From positions 434,001 through 498,000 of the forward strand of contig NZ_RQRU01000001.1 of the NCBI RefSeq assembly GCF_004335015.1: a stretch of 64,000 bases of DNA, written 5' to 3'. Position 1 is the stretch's first letter; every line of letters starts with the position of its first letter. Position numbers and translations under genes: made by a program. The notes below the pieces were generated by a model that saw only the letters and a list, made by a program, of their open reading frames with translations, ran no database searches and was not told the origin of the DNA. Shown here piece after piece: positions 27,801 to 36,408 of this stretch. This DNA is from Psychrobacter pygoscelis (GTDB lineage: Bacteria; Pseudomonadota; Gammaproteobacteria; Pseudomonadales; Moraxellaceae).

Positions 27801-28640
27801 GGTCGTGATCATACTCATCTGGCTAAGTCTAGCGCCCATGAGAAGATTCGCTTCAGAGATATCGTGGCCCAACCGCGCAAGATTATCTCAAGCCCCACTT
27901 GGTCAGGTATCGAGTCAGATGAAGTCAGCTATAACGCCGGCTACACCAACGTCCATGAGCTGATTCCTTGGCGCACCATCACTGGCCGTCAGCAGTTTTA
28001 TCAAGATCATCCTTGGATGCAGGCCTTTGGTGAGCAGATGCAGCAGTATCGCCCACCTATTGATACCAAAACCACCGAAATCATACAAAACGCTAAACCC
28101 AATGGTAATGACGTAGTGGTCCTGAACTTCTTAACACCACACCAGAAGTGGGGTATCCACAGTACTTACTCTGAAAACCTACTCATGCTGACACTAAGCC
28201 GTGGCGGTCCTTGTGTGTGGATGTCAGAGATTGATGCCAAAAAAGCAGGCATTGAAGACAACGACTGGATCGAGGTGTTCAATAAGAACGGCGCGATTAC
28301 GGCGCGCGCTATCGTCAGCCAGCGCGTCAAAGAAGGCATGTGCATGATGTACCACGCTCAAGAAAAACTGGTCAATATCCCAGGCTCTGAGCAGACCGGA
28401 ACACGCGGCGGTATTCACAACTCAGTGACTCGTGCCATCTTGAAACCGACGCACATGATTGGTGGTTATGCCCAGCAAGCCTATGGCTTTAACTATTACG
28501 GTACTGTCGGCTGTAACCGTGACGAGTTCGTCGTCGTGCGCAAGATGTCTAAGGTCGATTGGCTAGAGGATAAGCCAGATGACTCGCTACCTCGTCCTTT
28601 GCCAACTAATCTTGACGACGATCGCCCCGTCCACAGCTAG
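24864..28640 (+). CDS. narG: Respiratory nitrate reductase alpha subunit NarG
   Basis: The 1258-residue catalytic subunit, reducing nitrate to nitrite on the cytoplasmic face with a Mo-bisMGD cofactor. The FS0 4Fe-4S ligands His50, Cys54, Cys58 and Cys93 match E. coli numbering exactly. The Mo-ligand Asp lies in DWYCDLPP, and cofactor-binding blocks such as WGSNVPQTRTPDAHF and CGCIGKSGGGWAHYVGQEK are intact. Length equals the usual 1240-1260. The N-terminus has no cleaved signal, as expected for a cytoplasm-facing subunit. GAGGA lies 8-9 bases before the ATG. It leads narGHJI, and downstream spacing is 115 bases to narH. Confidence 0.98.
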   Translation: MSHLLDQFRFFKRKKSEFADGHGELRNESRDWENVYRSRWQYDKIVRSTHGVNCTGSCSWKIYVKNGLVTWETQQTDYPRTRPDLPNHEPRGCPRGASYSWYMYSANRVKYPKVRKPLLKLWRAAKAEFSDPVDAWASIVEDPAKSEQYKSKRGLGGFIRSTWAEVNEIIAASNIYTAKTYGPDRIIGFSPIPAMSMVSYAAGSRYLSLIGGACLSFYDWYCDLPPSSPMTWGEQTDVPESADWYNSDYIIAWGSNVPQTRTPDAHFFTEVRYKGTKTVSITPDYAEISKLTDLWLNPKQGTDAAVGQAFCHVIIKEFYLKQPSDYFLDYAKRYTDLPILVMLEGEEGKRRPGRYLRASDLVDNLGQENNPEWKTIGLNKDGNLVSPQGSIGYRWGEKGKWNIEQKNGTTGEDIDLTLTLKDSGEVSQVAFDYFGHTSHPYFTSVEGDALQVKNVPCKTVQLADGSTAVVATVFDLTVANLGVDNGVGGEHVTDDYNDATVPGTPAWQEVITGLSRERVIQVAREFAENAHKTHGKSMIIIGAGMNHWYHLDMNYRGAINMLMLCGCIGKSGGGWAHYVGQEKLRPQTGWLPLAFALDWQRPPRHMAGTSFFYLHSSQWRHETVSAHEILSPHANKHIFPEHMLDYNIQAERAGWMPSAPQLNRNPLTIAATAKAAGKSIEDYVVDSLEQGSLSFACESPDSPQNFPRNMFIWRSNLLGSSGKGHEYMLKYFLGTKNGLLSDENLAGDLQPKEVDWVEDAPTGKLDLVVTLDFRMSSTCLYSDIVLPTATWYEKDDMNTSDMHPFIHPLTAATDPAWESKTDWEIYKGIAKYFSALSVGHLGVETDVVTLPMQHDSPGELAQPFGGSDWKTAGEKPKPGINCPMIKVVERDYPNTYAKFTSLGPLMEKLGNGSKGLNWDMKVQVKDLGDLNHRVTEPGIAEGRPRINTAIDASETILMLAPETNGHVAVKGWAALSEFTGRDHTHLAKSSAHEKIRFRDIVAQPRKIISSPTWSGIESDEVSYNAGYTNVHELIPWRTITGRQQFYQDHPWMQAFGEQMQQYRPPIDTKTTEIIQNAKPNGNDVVVLNFLTPHQKWGIHSTYSENLLMLTLSRGGPCVWMSEIDAKKAGIEDNDWIEVFNKNGAITARAIVSQRVKEGMCMMYHAQEKLVNIPGSEQTGTRGGIHNSVTRAILKPTHMIGGYAQQAYGFNYYGTVGCNRDEFVVVRKMSKVDWLEDKPDDSLPRPLPTNLDDDRPVHS

Positions 28641-28755
28641 ATACGGCAACCACTACCCACTCGGTACTCTCTCACTAGCTCCGGCTTAACTGCTAGGGCT
28701 AGTGACGGGATTACCAAAGCAGGTAAATTCTTATTCAATCTCGGAGCACACACCC

Positions 28756-30294
28756 ATGAAAATTCGTTCACAAGTAGGCATGGTGCTTAATCTCGATAAA
28801 TGTATCGGTTGCCATACCTGTTCAGTGACTTGTAAAAACGTCTGGACCAGTCGTGAAGGTATGGAATACGCCTGGTTTAACAACGTTGAATCCAAGCCCG
28901 GTATTGGCTATCCCAAAGAATGGGAGAACCAAAACAAATGGAACGGTGGCTGGATTCGCAATGCCAACGGCACCATCAATCCACGTATCGGCGGTAAATT
29001 TAGAGTACTCGCCAATATATTTGCCAACCCTGATTTGCCAGAAATCGATGACTATTATGAGCCATTCGACTTTGACTATCAGCATCTACACACCGCCCCT
29101 ATCAGCAATCATCAACCGATCGCCCGACCTCGCTCTGCCATCACTGGCAAGCGTATGCAAAAGATCGAATGGGGTCCAAACTGGGAAGAGATCCTCGGTT
29201 CGGAGTTTGAAAAACGTCGCCGCGACAAAAACTTTGATAATGTCCAAGCCGAGATTTACGGTGAGTACGAAAACACCTTTATGATGTACCTACCACGTCT
29301 GTGCGAGCATTGCCTCAACCCAACGTGTGTGGCCTCTTGCCCAAGTGGTGCTATCTACAAGCGTGAAGAAGACGGCATCGTCTTGATCGATCAAGAAAAA
29401 TGCCGCGGTTGGCGCATGTGTATCTCAGGCTGCCCATACAAAAAAATCTACTACAACTGGAAGTCGGGCAAATCTGAAAAATGTATCTTCTGTTATCCTC
29501 GCATTGAGTCCGGTATGCCCACCATCTGCTCAGAGACTTGTGTCGGCCGTATCCGCTATCTTGGCGTCCTGCTTTATGACGCCGATAAAATCTCTGAAGC
29601 GGCTAGCACCCCAAATGAGCAAGACTTATATCAGGCTCAGCTCGATGTATTCCTAGACCCTAATGATCCTGCTGTCATTGCTCAAGCCCTAGCTGACGGT
29701 GTACCGCAGTCTGTCATAGATGCCGCCCAGCGCTCTCCTGTCTATAAGCTGGCGATGGATTGGCAGCTTGCCCTACCGCTGCATCCTGAATATCGTACGC
29801 TACCGATGGTCTGGTACGTACCACCATTATCACCTATTCAAAATGCAGCCGAAGCGGGCAAAGTAGGTATGGATGGTCTCATCCCTGATGTCGACAGTCT
29901 GCGTATCCCTCTTCGCTACCTTGCCAATATGCTAACCGCTGGTGATGAAGCGCCGGTGCGCTTAGCTCTTAAACGCCTGCTTGCTATGCGCAGCTACAAG
30001 CGTATGCAGCTGGTCGATAAGCAAGAAGTGCAGAGCATATTAGATGAGGTAGGTCTAACCAAGCTACAAGTCGAAGAGATGTACCGCTACCTTGCGATTG
30101 CCAATTATGAAGACCGATTTGTCATCCCCACAGCGCATCGTGAAGAAGCGATGAGTGATGCCTTCGCTGAGCGTAACGGCTGCGGCTTTACCTTTGGTGA
30201 GGGCTGCTCAGGGCACTCTGACACCAATATGTTCGGTCAACGTAAAGCCAACCGCCGCGACTTCATCGATACTGTTCAAAAGTGGGAGGCTTAG
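28756..30294 (+). CDS. narH: Respiratory nitrate reductase beta subunit NarH
   Basis: A 512-residue iron-sulfur subunit that carries electrons from NarI to NarG. Four cysteine groups are visible: CIGCHTCSVTCKNVW, CEHCLNPTCVASCP, CRGWRMCISGCP and CIFCYPRIESGMPTICSETC. In the third, Trp replaces the second Cys, so that site holds a 3Fe-4S cluster, as in E. coli. I chose ATG 28756 (MKIRSQVGMV), which has GGAG 9-10 bases upstream and matches the family N-terminus; an in-frame start 54 bases earlier is not supported. The next gene starts directly after the stop. Confidence 0.97.
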   Translation: MKIRSQVGMVLNLDKCIGCHTCSVTCKNVWTSREGMEYAWFNNVESKPGIGYPKEWENQNKWNGGWIRNANGTINPRIGGKFRVLANIFANPDLPEIDDYYEPFDFDYQHLHTAPISNHQPIARPRSAITGKRMQKIEWGPNWEEILGSEFEKRRRDKNFDNVQAEIYGEYENTFMMYLPRLCEHCLNPTCVASCPSGAIYKREEDGIVLIDQEKCRGWRMCISGCPYKKIYYNWKSGKSEKCIFCYPRIESGMPTICSETCVGRIRYLGVLLYDADKISEAASTPNEQDLYQAQLDVFLDPNDPAVIAQALADGVPQSVIDAAQRSPVYKLAMDWQLALPLHPEYRTLPMVWYVPPLSPIQNAAEAGKVGMDGLIPDVDSLRIPLRYLANMLTAGDEAPVRLALKRLLAMRSYKRMQLVDKQEVQSILDEVGLTKLQVEEMYRYLAIANYEDRFVIPTAHREEAMSDAFAERNGCGFTFGEGCSGHSDTNMFGQRKANRRDFIDTVQKWEA

Positions 30295-31158
30295 ATGTCA
30301 ATTGATACTGTACAACCCTTGAATACGACCAATATGTATGAGGTGCAGCAAGATGAGAGCCAAGAGGGTATGCCCCCTATCGGTGACTCTGATATGAAGC
30401 TGTTGAAGGTATTGAGCCTGCTCATCGACTATCCGAGTAACGAGTTATTTGCCGACGATACCCTAGCGCAATGTCAGCAGATTGTAACCAGCTCGACGCT
30501 AATTAGCCCTGAGGTTCGGGCGCAAATTGTTGCTCTAATAGATGATTTGCTCAGCACGGACTCTTTAGAGGCGCAAGCGCGTTACGACGGTCTATTTGAG
30601 CGTGGTCGCTCTTTATCATTATGGCTGTTTGAGCATGTGCATGGAGAGTCTCGCGACCGTGGTCAAGCCATGGTGGATCTGATGGGTCAGTACGAAGCAG
30701 CTGGCTTTGAGATCGGTATCAAAGAGCTGCCTGACTATCTGCCTTTATATTTAGAGTTTTTGGCGTATCAAGCCGCAGTGACTGGTGACGACATTCAGAT
30801 TCGCATGGATATCGCTGACGTCAGCCATATCTTGGCTTTACTGGCAGCGCGCTTAAAAGATCGTGGCAGCCTATATTTAGGTTGCTTCAATGCGCTGCTA
30901 CAGATCGCTGGAAAGCCTTTAGAAATCGTTGATGATTATCAAGAAAAAATTAGCAAAGAGCAGCGCGATGACACCAAAGATGCGCTAGATAAAGAGTGGG
31001 AAGAAGAGGTGGTCGACTTTTTAGGGGCGCAGCAAGAAGAGCGCTGCCCATCCCAGACCAGTACGCAAAATTTAGCCGCCAAATCAGCCATTAAGAAACC
31101 AGCCAGTGCACCCGTCCACTGGGTCGACTTTAACAAGTCCTCAATGGCCAAAAATTAA
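30295..31158 (+). CDS. narJ: Nitrate reductase chaperone NarJ
   Basis: A 287-residue member of the TorD/NarJ chaperone family, which holds NarG until the Mo cofactor is inserted. It has the diagnostic LLIDYPSNELF, ARYDGLFERGRSLSLWLFEHVHGESRDRGQAM and ELPDYLPLYLEFLA. The N-terminal 30 residues and the acidic, Lys-rich C-terminal 60 residues extend beyond E. coli NarJ (236). The start codon abuts the narH stop, with GGGAGG 5 bases before it, so translation is coupled. narI follows after 14 bases. Confidence 0.95.
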   Translation: MSIDTVQPLNTTNMYEVQQDESQEGMPPIGDSDMKLLKVLSLLIDYPSNELFADDTLAQCQQIVTSSTLISPEVRAQIVALIDDLLSTDSLEAQARYDGLFERGRSLSLWLFEHVHGESRDRGQAMVDLMGQYEAAGFEIGIKELPDYLPLYLEFLAYQAAVTGDDIQIRMDIADVSHILALLAARLKDRGSLYLGCFNALLQIAGKPLEIVDDYQEKISKEQRDDTKDALDKEWEEEVVDFLGAQQEERCPSQTSTQNLAAKSAIKKPASAPVHWVDFNKSSMAKN

Positions 31159-31172
31159 TAAGGAGATTAGAT

Positions 31173-31898
31173 ATGAACGTTGCCGATCCTGGTATCCAGT
31201 CGTTAGCCAATCTAAACTGGATACAAATCTTCACTTTTGGAATCTATCCCTATATTGCTTTGGCCATTGCTATCATCGGTACTTGGGTGCGTTTTGACTT
31301 GTCTCAGTATTCTTGGAAGACCAATTCTTCTCAGATGATGAGTAATAAAAATATGCGCTGGGCCAGTAATCTATTTCACGTTGGTATTATTATTGTCCTA
31401 TTAGGTCACCTATTTGGGATGCTCACCCCACATTTTATCTACGAAACCTTCATCAGCGCAGCTCGTAAGCAGGTGTTAGCAGTCGTCGTAGGCGGGGTAG
31501 CTGGCGTGATCTGCTGGATAGGAATGGTGATGCTTATGTGGCGACGCTTTACCAATGATCGCGTCTCACATACCTCATCATTCTCGGACAAGCTGGTACT
31601 GGTGCTGCTATTCATCCAGTTAAATTTAGGTCTTGCTTCAATCTTTACCTCTATGCAGCATCTAGATGGCCTTACTATGATGAACCTTGCTGGTTGGGCG
31701 CAGGACATTACTATCCTCAGACCTTGGCACGCGGCAGCGCGAATCGAGCAAACCGATCTCATCTATCAGCTGCATATGGCATTGGGGATTACCTTAGTCA
31801 TGATCTTCCCGTTCACTCGTTTGATTCACATTATCAGTGCACCTGTCTGGTATTTGGGTCGACGCTACCAGATCGTCAGACAAAAAAGCGCCCAGTAA
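31173..31898 (+). CDS. narI: Respiratory nitrate reductase gamma subunit NarI
   Basis: A 241-residue membrane cytochrome b that oxidises quinol. It has five membrane helices and the four heme-b histidines His69, His79, His201 and His219, with the same spacing (10 and 18) as E. coli NarI. An AAGGAG ribosome-binding site sits 8 bases before the ATG. It closes the narGHJI operon; a large nested hairpin follows at 31951-32006. Confidence 0.96.
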   Translation: MNVADPGIQSLANLNWIQIFTFGIYPYIALAIAIIGTWVRFDLSQYSWKTNSSQMMSNKNMRWASNLFHVGIIIVLLGHLFGMLTPHFIYETFISAARKQVLAVVVGGVAGVICWIGMVMLMWRRFTNDRVSHTSSFSDKLVLVLLFIQLNLGLASIFTSMQHLDGLTMMNLAGWAQDITILRPWHAAARIEQTDLIYQLHMALGITLVMIFPFTRLIHIISAPVWYLGRRYQIVRQKSAQ

Positions 31899-31950
31899 TA
31901 GTGATTTGAGCAAGCGTCAGTGACTACTGACATCCCGTACTGTCATTGTT

Positions 31951-32006
31951 AGCGCCATATCTTAGAGTGTGTTAAACCGTTTTAACGGCTAACTGAGTAT
32001 GGCGCT
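31951..32006. terminator. Nested hairpin after narI
   Basis: AGCGCCATA pairs with TATGGCGCT across 38 bases, and inside it CCGTTTTAACGG forms a second stem. It starts about 50 bases after narI. No T tract follows directly (GATAAAAATT), so termination would be weak; separation of nar from hmp is plausible. Confidence 0.5.
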
Positions 32007-32136
32007 GATAAAAATTATTTGTCCTACCCTATCCCTGTAACTTTTATAACTTCAACTGCGCAAATTATAGTTTTATCTCTATAACGCTGACTTAGCGCTA
32101 TGTCTTTGCCAACCTGTGAGGTTATTAACACAGATA

Positions 32137-32167
32137 TTTACATAAACATTCTTTAAAAATATATCTT
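32137..32167 (+). promoter_or_regulatory. hmp core promoter with overlapping NsrR-type operator
   Basis: A -35 box TTTACA (32137-32142), a 17-base spacer and a -10 box TATATC (32160-32165) form a good sigma-70 promoter. The NsrR-type site spans 32145-32167: left half AACATTCTTTA, one base, right half AAATATATCTT. The right half matches 10 of 11 bases of the gammaproteobacterial half-site AAATACATCTT; the left half matches 6 of 11. Binding would cover the spacer and -10, so repression is expected. Confidence 0.65.
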
Positions 32168-32294
32168 TAAACCTCATACAGGGCATCAAAGCGCATTAGC
32201 ATGAGTCGGCCTCAATTAAATTTGATCTTGACGACAATGACCGCTTTTAGCTTTTATTCTTTTTATAACCGTTATTGTCAATTAGGAGCCACCT

Positions 32295-33506
32295 ATGGCC
32301 AGCCCAAAGACTATCGAAATCGTTAAATCTACCGTTCCTGTACTAGAAGAGCATGGCACTACCATCACCAAAGTTTTCTATCAAAATATGTTCGCCGAGC
32401 ACCCAGAGCTGCTCGATATCTTTAATGAGACCAACCAAAAGATTGGCCGTCAGCAAAACGCCTTAGCGTCTACCGTTCTTGCCGCTGCCAAGCATCTCGA
32501 TCAGCTTGAAGTCCTATTACCACAAGTCACGCAGATTAGCCACAAGCACCGCGCCCTACAGATTAAGCCTGAGCACTACCCTATCGTCGGCAAGCACCTC
32601 CTTGGCGCTATCAAAGAAGTGCTTGGCGACGCCGCTAATGACGATATTATTAATGCTTGGGCAGAAGCCTACGGCGATATCGCTGAAGTATTTATCCAAC
32701 TCGAGCAAGCGATGTATGAGCAAGCAATGTGGGATGGCTTCGCGAGCTTTAAAGTAGTCGACAAGACGCTTACCGGCACAGATATTGCTGCTTTTACTGT
32801 TGTACCTAACCCCGATGCGACCAGTCAAAATAGCGATGAGGCGCAAAATATTGACCTTGATAAATTAACCTTAACCGCCGGTCAATACATCACGGTTAAG
32901 ACTGACCCTGAAGACAGCGATCATTTAGCACTACGTCACTATTCGTTATGCTCGACTCACACTGACAAAGGTATTCAGTTTGCAGTACGCCGGGATAACC
33001 GCGATGAGCATCGTGGCCTCGTATCCAACCACCTACACGATAATGTCGAAGTCGGCGACACCCTCTTACTCTCCGCCCCTGCAGGCGACTTTGCCCTCGA
33101 TAGCAGCTTGATCATGCAAAATGAGATTCCGTTAGCGCTTATCAGTGCTGGCGTCGGTATCACGCCTGTATTGGCAATGTTAGAGGCGCAAGTCAGCGCC
33201 AACCCAAAACGCCCTATAATCTGGGCTTATGCTTGTCAAAATGCCGAGCATCATGCTTTTAAAGCACGCGTAGAGGCATTATTAGAGCAAGCTGAGCAGG
33301 TTGAGAAGCATATCTTCTATTCTGAAGAGGGGCAGTTGTTAAATGAGGAGTGGCTGGCTACCTTGCCGGTTCCAGCTGATGTCTATACCTGTGGCTCTAT
33401 GGCATTTATGGATAGCATCATTGATGGTCTTATCGCCCTTAAGCATAGTGCCGATAGCGTGCACTATGAGCCATTTGGACCTAAGATGAGTCTAAAGACA
33501 GCATAG
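32295..33506 (+). CDS. hmp: Flavohemoglobin, nitric oxide dioxygenase
   Basis: A 403-residue three-domain enzyme that oxidises NO to nitrate. The globin domain (about 1-140) has the proximal His85 in ISHKHRAL, the same number as E. coli Hmp. The FAD domain (about 150-265) shows LRHYSLCSTHTDK, and the NAD domain (about 270-403) shows LISAGVGITPVLAML and a terminal FGPKM. AGGAG lies 8 bases before the ATG. It stands between narGHJI and the cofactor genes, which fits removal of NO made from nitrite. The promoter carries a candidate NsrR site. Confidence 0.96.
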   Translation: MASPKTIEIVKSTVPVLEEHGTTITKVFYQNMFAEHPELLDIFNETNQKIGRQQNALASTVLAAAKHLDQLEVLLPQVTQISHKHRALQIKPEHYPIVGKHLLGAIKEVLGDAANDDIINAWAEAYGDIAEVFIQLEQAMYEQAMWDGFASFKVVDKTLTGTDIAAFTVVPNPDATSQNSDEAQNIDLDKLTLTAGQYITVKTDPEDSDHLALRHYSLCSTHTDKGIQFAVRRDNRDEHRGLVSNHLHDNVEVGDTLLLSAPAGDFALDSSLIMQNEIPLALISAGVGITPVLAMLEAQVSANPKRPIIWAYACQNAEHHAFKARVEALLEQAEQVEKHIFYSEEGQLLNEEWLATLPVPADVYTCGSMAFMDSIIDGLIALKHSADSVHYEPFGPKMSLKTA

Positions 33507-33786
33507 TTTATAGACCATAGCGTTTATAGACATTAGCTTTTATGGCGAATCTACGCTATATCTGCTACAGAGCCATTGGCGAGATTTATACAGACTTAAG
33601 TCTATCGTGACTACTAGCAAGTAAATTTCACCAGTGGCTCATTAACTCATTAGCTGTTAATACAGTTGAGATCAATTTTATTAAATAGTGATGCTTAGCG
33701 AACCTTGATAATCCAGCCGCATCATCTCCTAAACCCTACATCCTTCACCTATTGTTAATCATTACCATTTTTTGCGGAGCCTTCCC

Positions 33787-34785
33787 ATGACGGTCAGTAC
33801 TTATAATCCTGCTACCAACAGCAATAGTGAATCCAGTGCGGCGCCTTCTAACGAAGCTTTGAGCAATGACGATAATATTCGTATCATGCCTACCAGCGCT
33901 GATCTCAAGAAGCCACACTCGGACAAAGAGCTCATCGAGCAGGCGCTAGCAGAAGAGCGCCGCGATCATAGCAATCTTATTGCCTCAAGCCGTGATGAGC
34001 TGCCGACGATTCATATTAATGGTGTCATGCTAGATAAAAAAGCTATTGCAGAAGAACTACAATACCACCCTGCTGATAGTAAAGAAGATGCGGTATTTCT
34101 AGCGGCGCAAGCCCTGGTGGTGCGTGAGCTATTAAAGCAGGCGGTACTGGCTGATCCTGAGTTAGGAGAAAACGCTTGGCAGCATGACGAGGAGCAAGCC
34201 ATCTCCGCGCTTATTGACAAGCATGTTCAAGCCGCTACCCCAGATAAAGCCACTTGCGAGCGCTACTATCAGCAGAATCAGTCAAGCTTCGTCACGCCGC
34301 CACTGATGTCAGTGCGCCATATCCTACTGGCCTGCTTGCCTGAAGATGGTGAAGAGCGCTTGGCGCTTAAAAAGCAGGCTTATGAGCTGATTGAACAAAT
34401 TACTCAAAGTAGCAATCCTACTGCTGAATTTATCGGGCTGGCTGAACGCTACTCTGCTTGTCCCTCTAAATCGCAAGGCGGTGAGCTTGGGGTTATATCC
34501 AAAGGCCAGACCGTCCCTGAGTTTGAGAGTGTGCTATTTAGTTTAGACAAAGGTCTAGCGCCCAGCCCTATTGAATCACGCTACGGCTTTCATATTGTTG
34601 AGGTTACTGACAAACAAGCTGGTATTCAGATGAGCTATGAGCAGGCCTATCCTGCGATAGCCAATCAGCTTAGTCAGCAGGCCTTCCACCATGCGTTATG
34701 TGACTATTTATATGCCCTAGCAGATTCGGCAGATATTGACGGTATCGAAATGGCGCTAACCCAAGAAAACATCTTTCGCGGCTAA
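33787..34785 (+). CDS. Parvulin-type peptidyl-prolyl cis-trans isomerase (nitrate-region type)
   Basis: A 332-residue protein with a parvulin domain at about residues 175-285: VRHILLACLPEDG, a helix, FIGLAERYSACPSKSQGGELG and ESRYGFHIVEV. A helical N-terminal chaperone-like part precedes it (NifM/SurA layout). No signal peptide or membrane helix is seen, so it is probably cytoplasmic. In Pseudomonas aeruginosa a PpiC-type gene (PA3871) sits just after narGHJI and before moaA1, so this is a conserved neighbour; a folding role in nitrate reductase assembly is suggested, not proven. ATG 33787 has GGAG 8 bases upstream. Confidence 0.88.
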   Translation: MTVSTYNPATNSNSESSAAPSNEALSNDDNIRIMPTSADLKKPHSDKELIEQALAEERRDHSNLIASSRDELPTIHINGVMLDKKAIAEELQYHPADSKEDAVFLAAQALVVRELLKQAVLADPELGENAWQHDEEQAISALIDKHVQAATPDKATCERYYQQNQSSFVTPPLMSVRHILLACLPEDGEERLALKKQAYELIEQITQSSNPTAEFIGLAERYSACPSKSQGGELGVISKGQTVPEFESVLFSLDKGLAPSPIESRYGFHIVEVTDKQAGIQMSYEQAYPAIANQLSQQAFHHALCDYLYALADSADIDGIEMALTQENIFRG

Positions 34786-34899
34786 GCTAATAGCTAAGCC
34801 AATAAAGCTATATTTTAATACTTTAACAATAGGATAATTGGTAAGTAACGCCTTATCTTGTGTTACTCTTGATTTGAATATATGACGGGTCCGACTATC

Positions 34900-36195
34900 A
34901 TGATAACTGTAGAACAACTCCAAGCTGCGATTCATAAGCGAGTAGAAACTTTCAACCAGGCCGACTATCCACTCAGTGCTAGAGCACTTGAGCAAGTCGA
35001 GCTACTAGCCTGTCAGAATCAAATACTTGGAGAGGATATTGCCTCACCCTTTGATGTGCCAAGGCAGAATATCTCAGCAATGGATGGCTTTGCCTTTGCT
35101 AAAGGCAGTAGCTTAGAGGCGGGTAATAGTATAACGATCATCGGTGAGTCTCAGGCAGGCTCACCTTTTGTTGGGACACTAAATGCGGATCAAGGCGTGC
35201 GTATATTTACCGGCGCCGTCGTACCGCTCGCCTGCGATACCGTAGAGATGCAAGAGAATACGAATTTTGCTGATATTAAAGACACTTTAGATAAGTCTAA
35301 ACCTTATAGTATAACGCTGAATAAAGCCGTTAAGCTCAAAAATAATATTCGCTACCAAGGCGAAGAGATTGCCAAAGATGAAGCGGTGCTAAGCCGTGGT
35401 AAGCGTCTTAACCCCACGGATATCAGTCTCCTAGCTAATCTAGGGATTGCTAAAGTATCGGTATATAAGCCCTTAACCATAGGCTTGCTTTCCACAGGTG
35501 ATGAGCTAGTGGCTATCGGTGAGCCGCTTACCCATCAAGCGCAGATTTATAACTCCAATACCCCTACTCTCAAAAGCTTACTTAAACCATTACCGATTAC
35601 TATTAATGACTATGGTATCATTCCAGACGACTTGTCAGCGACCACGCAGGCAGTAGCACAGGCCATGAGTGAATGCGACGTGCTCATCTCGACAGCTGGC
35701 GTTTCGGTAGGCGACTATGACTTCTTGACCACTGTCATTGAACAGTTGGGAAAAATCAACCATTACAAAGTCGCCATGAAGCCGGGCAAGCCCTTTGTAT
35801 TTGGCGAATTAACACAAAATCTTGATACCCCAGTTCTATATTTTGGTCTACCGGGCAATCCACTATCTGCTGTCGTGGGTGCTTTAAATTTGGTCATTCC
35901 AGCTTTGTGGCAGATGACTGGCGCACTAGCCAGTGAAACACCTAAGACATTGCAGCTGACCGCCACCTTACTAGATGATGTCAAAAAATCACCAGGGCGC
36001 GTAGACTTTCAGCGTGGTATCTTGTCTCAAGATGAGTCAGGAGCGTATCAAGTTTCTGTCTTTAAGAGTCAACAGTCCCATCGTATCAAGCAGTTGAGCC
36101 AAGCCAACTGCCTAGTTGTACTAGCCAAAGATAGTGGTAGCGCTGCTGCTGGTAGTCAGGTACAAGTACAGCCTTTCCCTTGGCTATTAGCTTAA
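34900..36195 (+). CDS. moeA: Molybdopterin molybdenumtransferase MoeA
   Basis: A 431-residue enzyme that inserts molybdate into adenylated molybdopterin. Domain order is normal: N-terminal linker with VPRQNISAMDGFAF (ligand loop), a beta-rich insert with GVRIFTGAVVPLACDTVEMQE, the MogA-like domain with GLLSTGDELV, STAGVSVGDYDF, KPGKPFVFG and GLPGNPLSAVVG, and a C-terminal beta barrel. I chose ATG 34900. ATG 34882 would add six residues; neither has a clear ribosome-binding site. It starts the run of molybdenum cofactor genes after the isomerase gene. Confidence 0.94.
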   Translation: MITVEQLQAAIHKRVETFNQADYPLSARALEQVELLACQNQILGEDIASPFDVPRQNISAMDGFAFAKGSSLEAGNSITIIGESQAGSPFVGTLNADQGVRIFTGAVVPLACDTVEMQENTNFADIKDTLDKSKPYSITLNKAVKLKNNIRYQGEEIAKDEAVLSRGKRLNPTDISLLANLGIAKVSVYKPLTIGLLSTGDELVAIGEPLTHQAQIYNSNTPTLKSLLKPLPITINDYGIIPDDLSATTQAVAQAMSECDVLISTAGVSVGDYDFLTTVIEQLGKINHYKVAMKPGKPFVFGELTQNLDTPVLYFGLPGNPLSAVVGALNLVIPALWQMTGALASETPKTLQLTATLLDDVKKSPGRVDFQRGILSQDESGAYQVSVFKSQQSHRIKQLSQANCLVVLAKDSGSAAAGSQVQVQPFPWLLA

Positions 36196-36408
36196 AAAGT
36201 GGTTAACTTAAATCAGCCGCTTTGTTGTGGGTGGAATGATCTTATGGCTGCTTGCTACTCTACTACCAAAGTAGTAGTGAGGATTCATAAGGTTAATGGT
36301 TAATCGCTATAAATCTGCCATAATACAATCTCTAATAATTTCTCTAATAATTTTCAACTCTCAACCTGAGGCAACGCTTAGAGCACACGACATATACGGT
36401 AACAAACT

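Larger units (their letters stand above)
31899..32294. promoter_or_regulatory. narI-hmp intergenic region
   Basis: 396 bases carrying the post-narI nested hairpin (31951-32006) and the hmp promoter with a candidate NsrR operator (32137-32167). The rest, up to the hmp start, would be a leader of about 120 bases. Confidence 0.6.
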
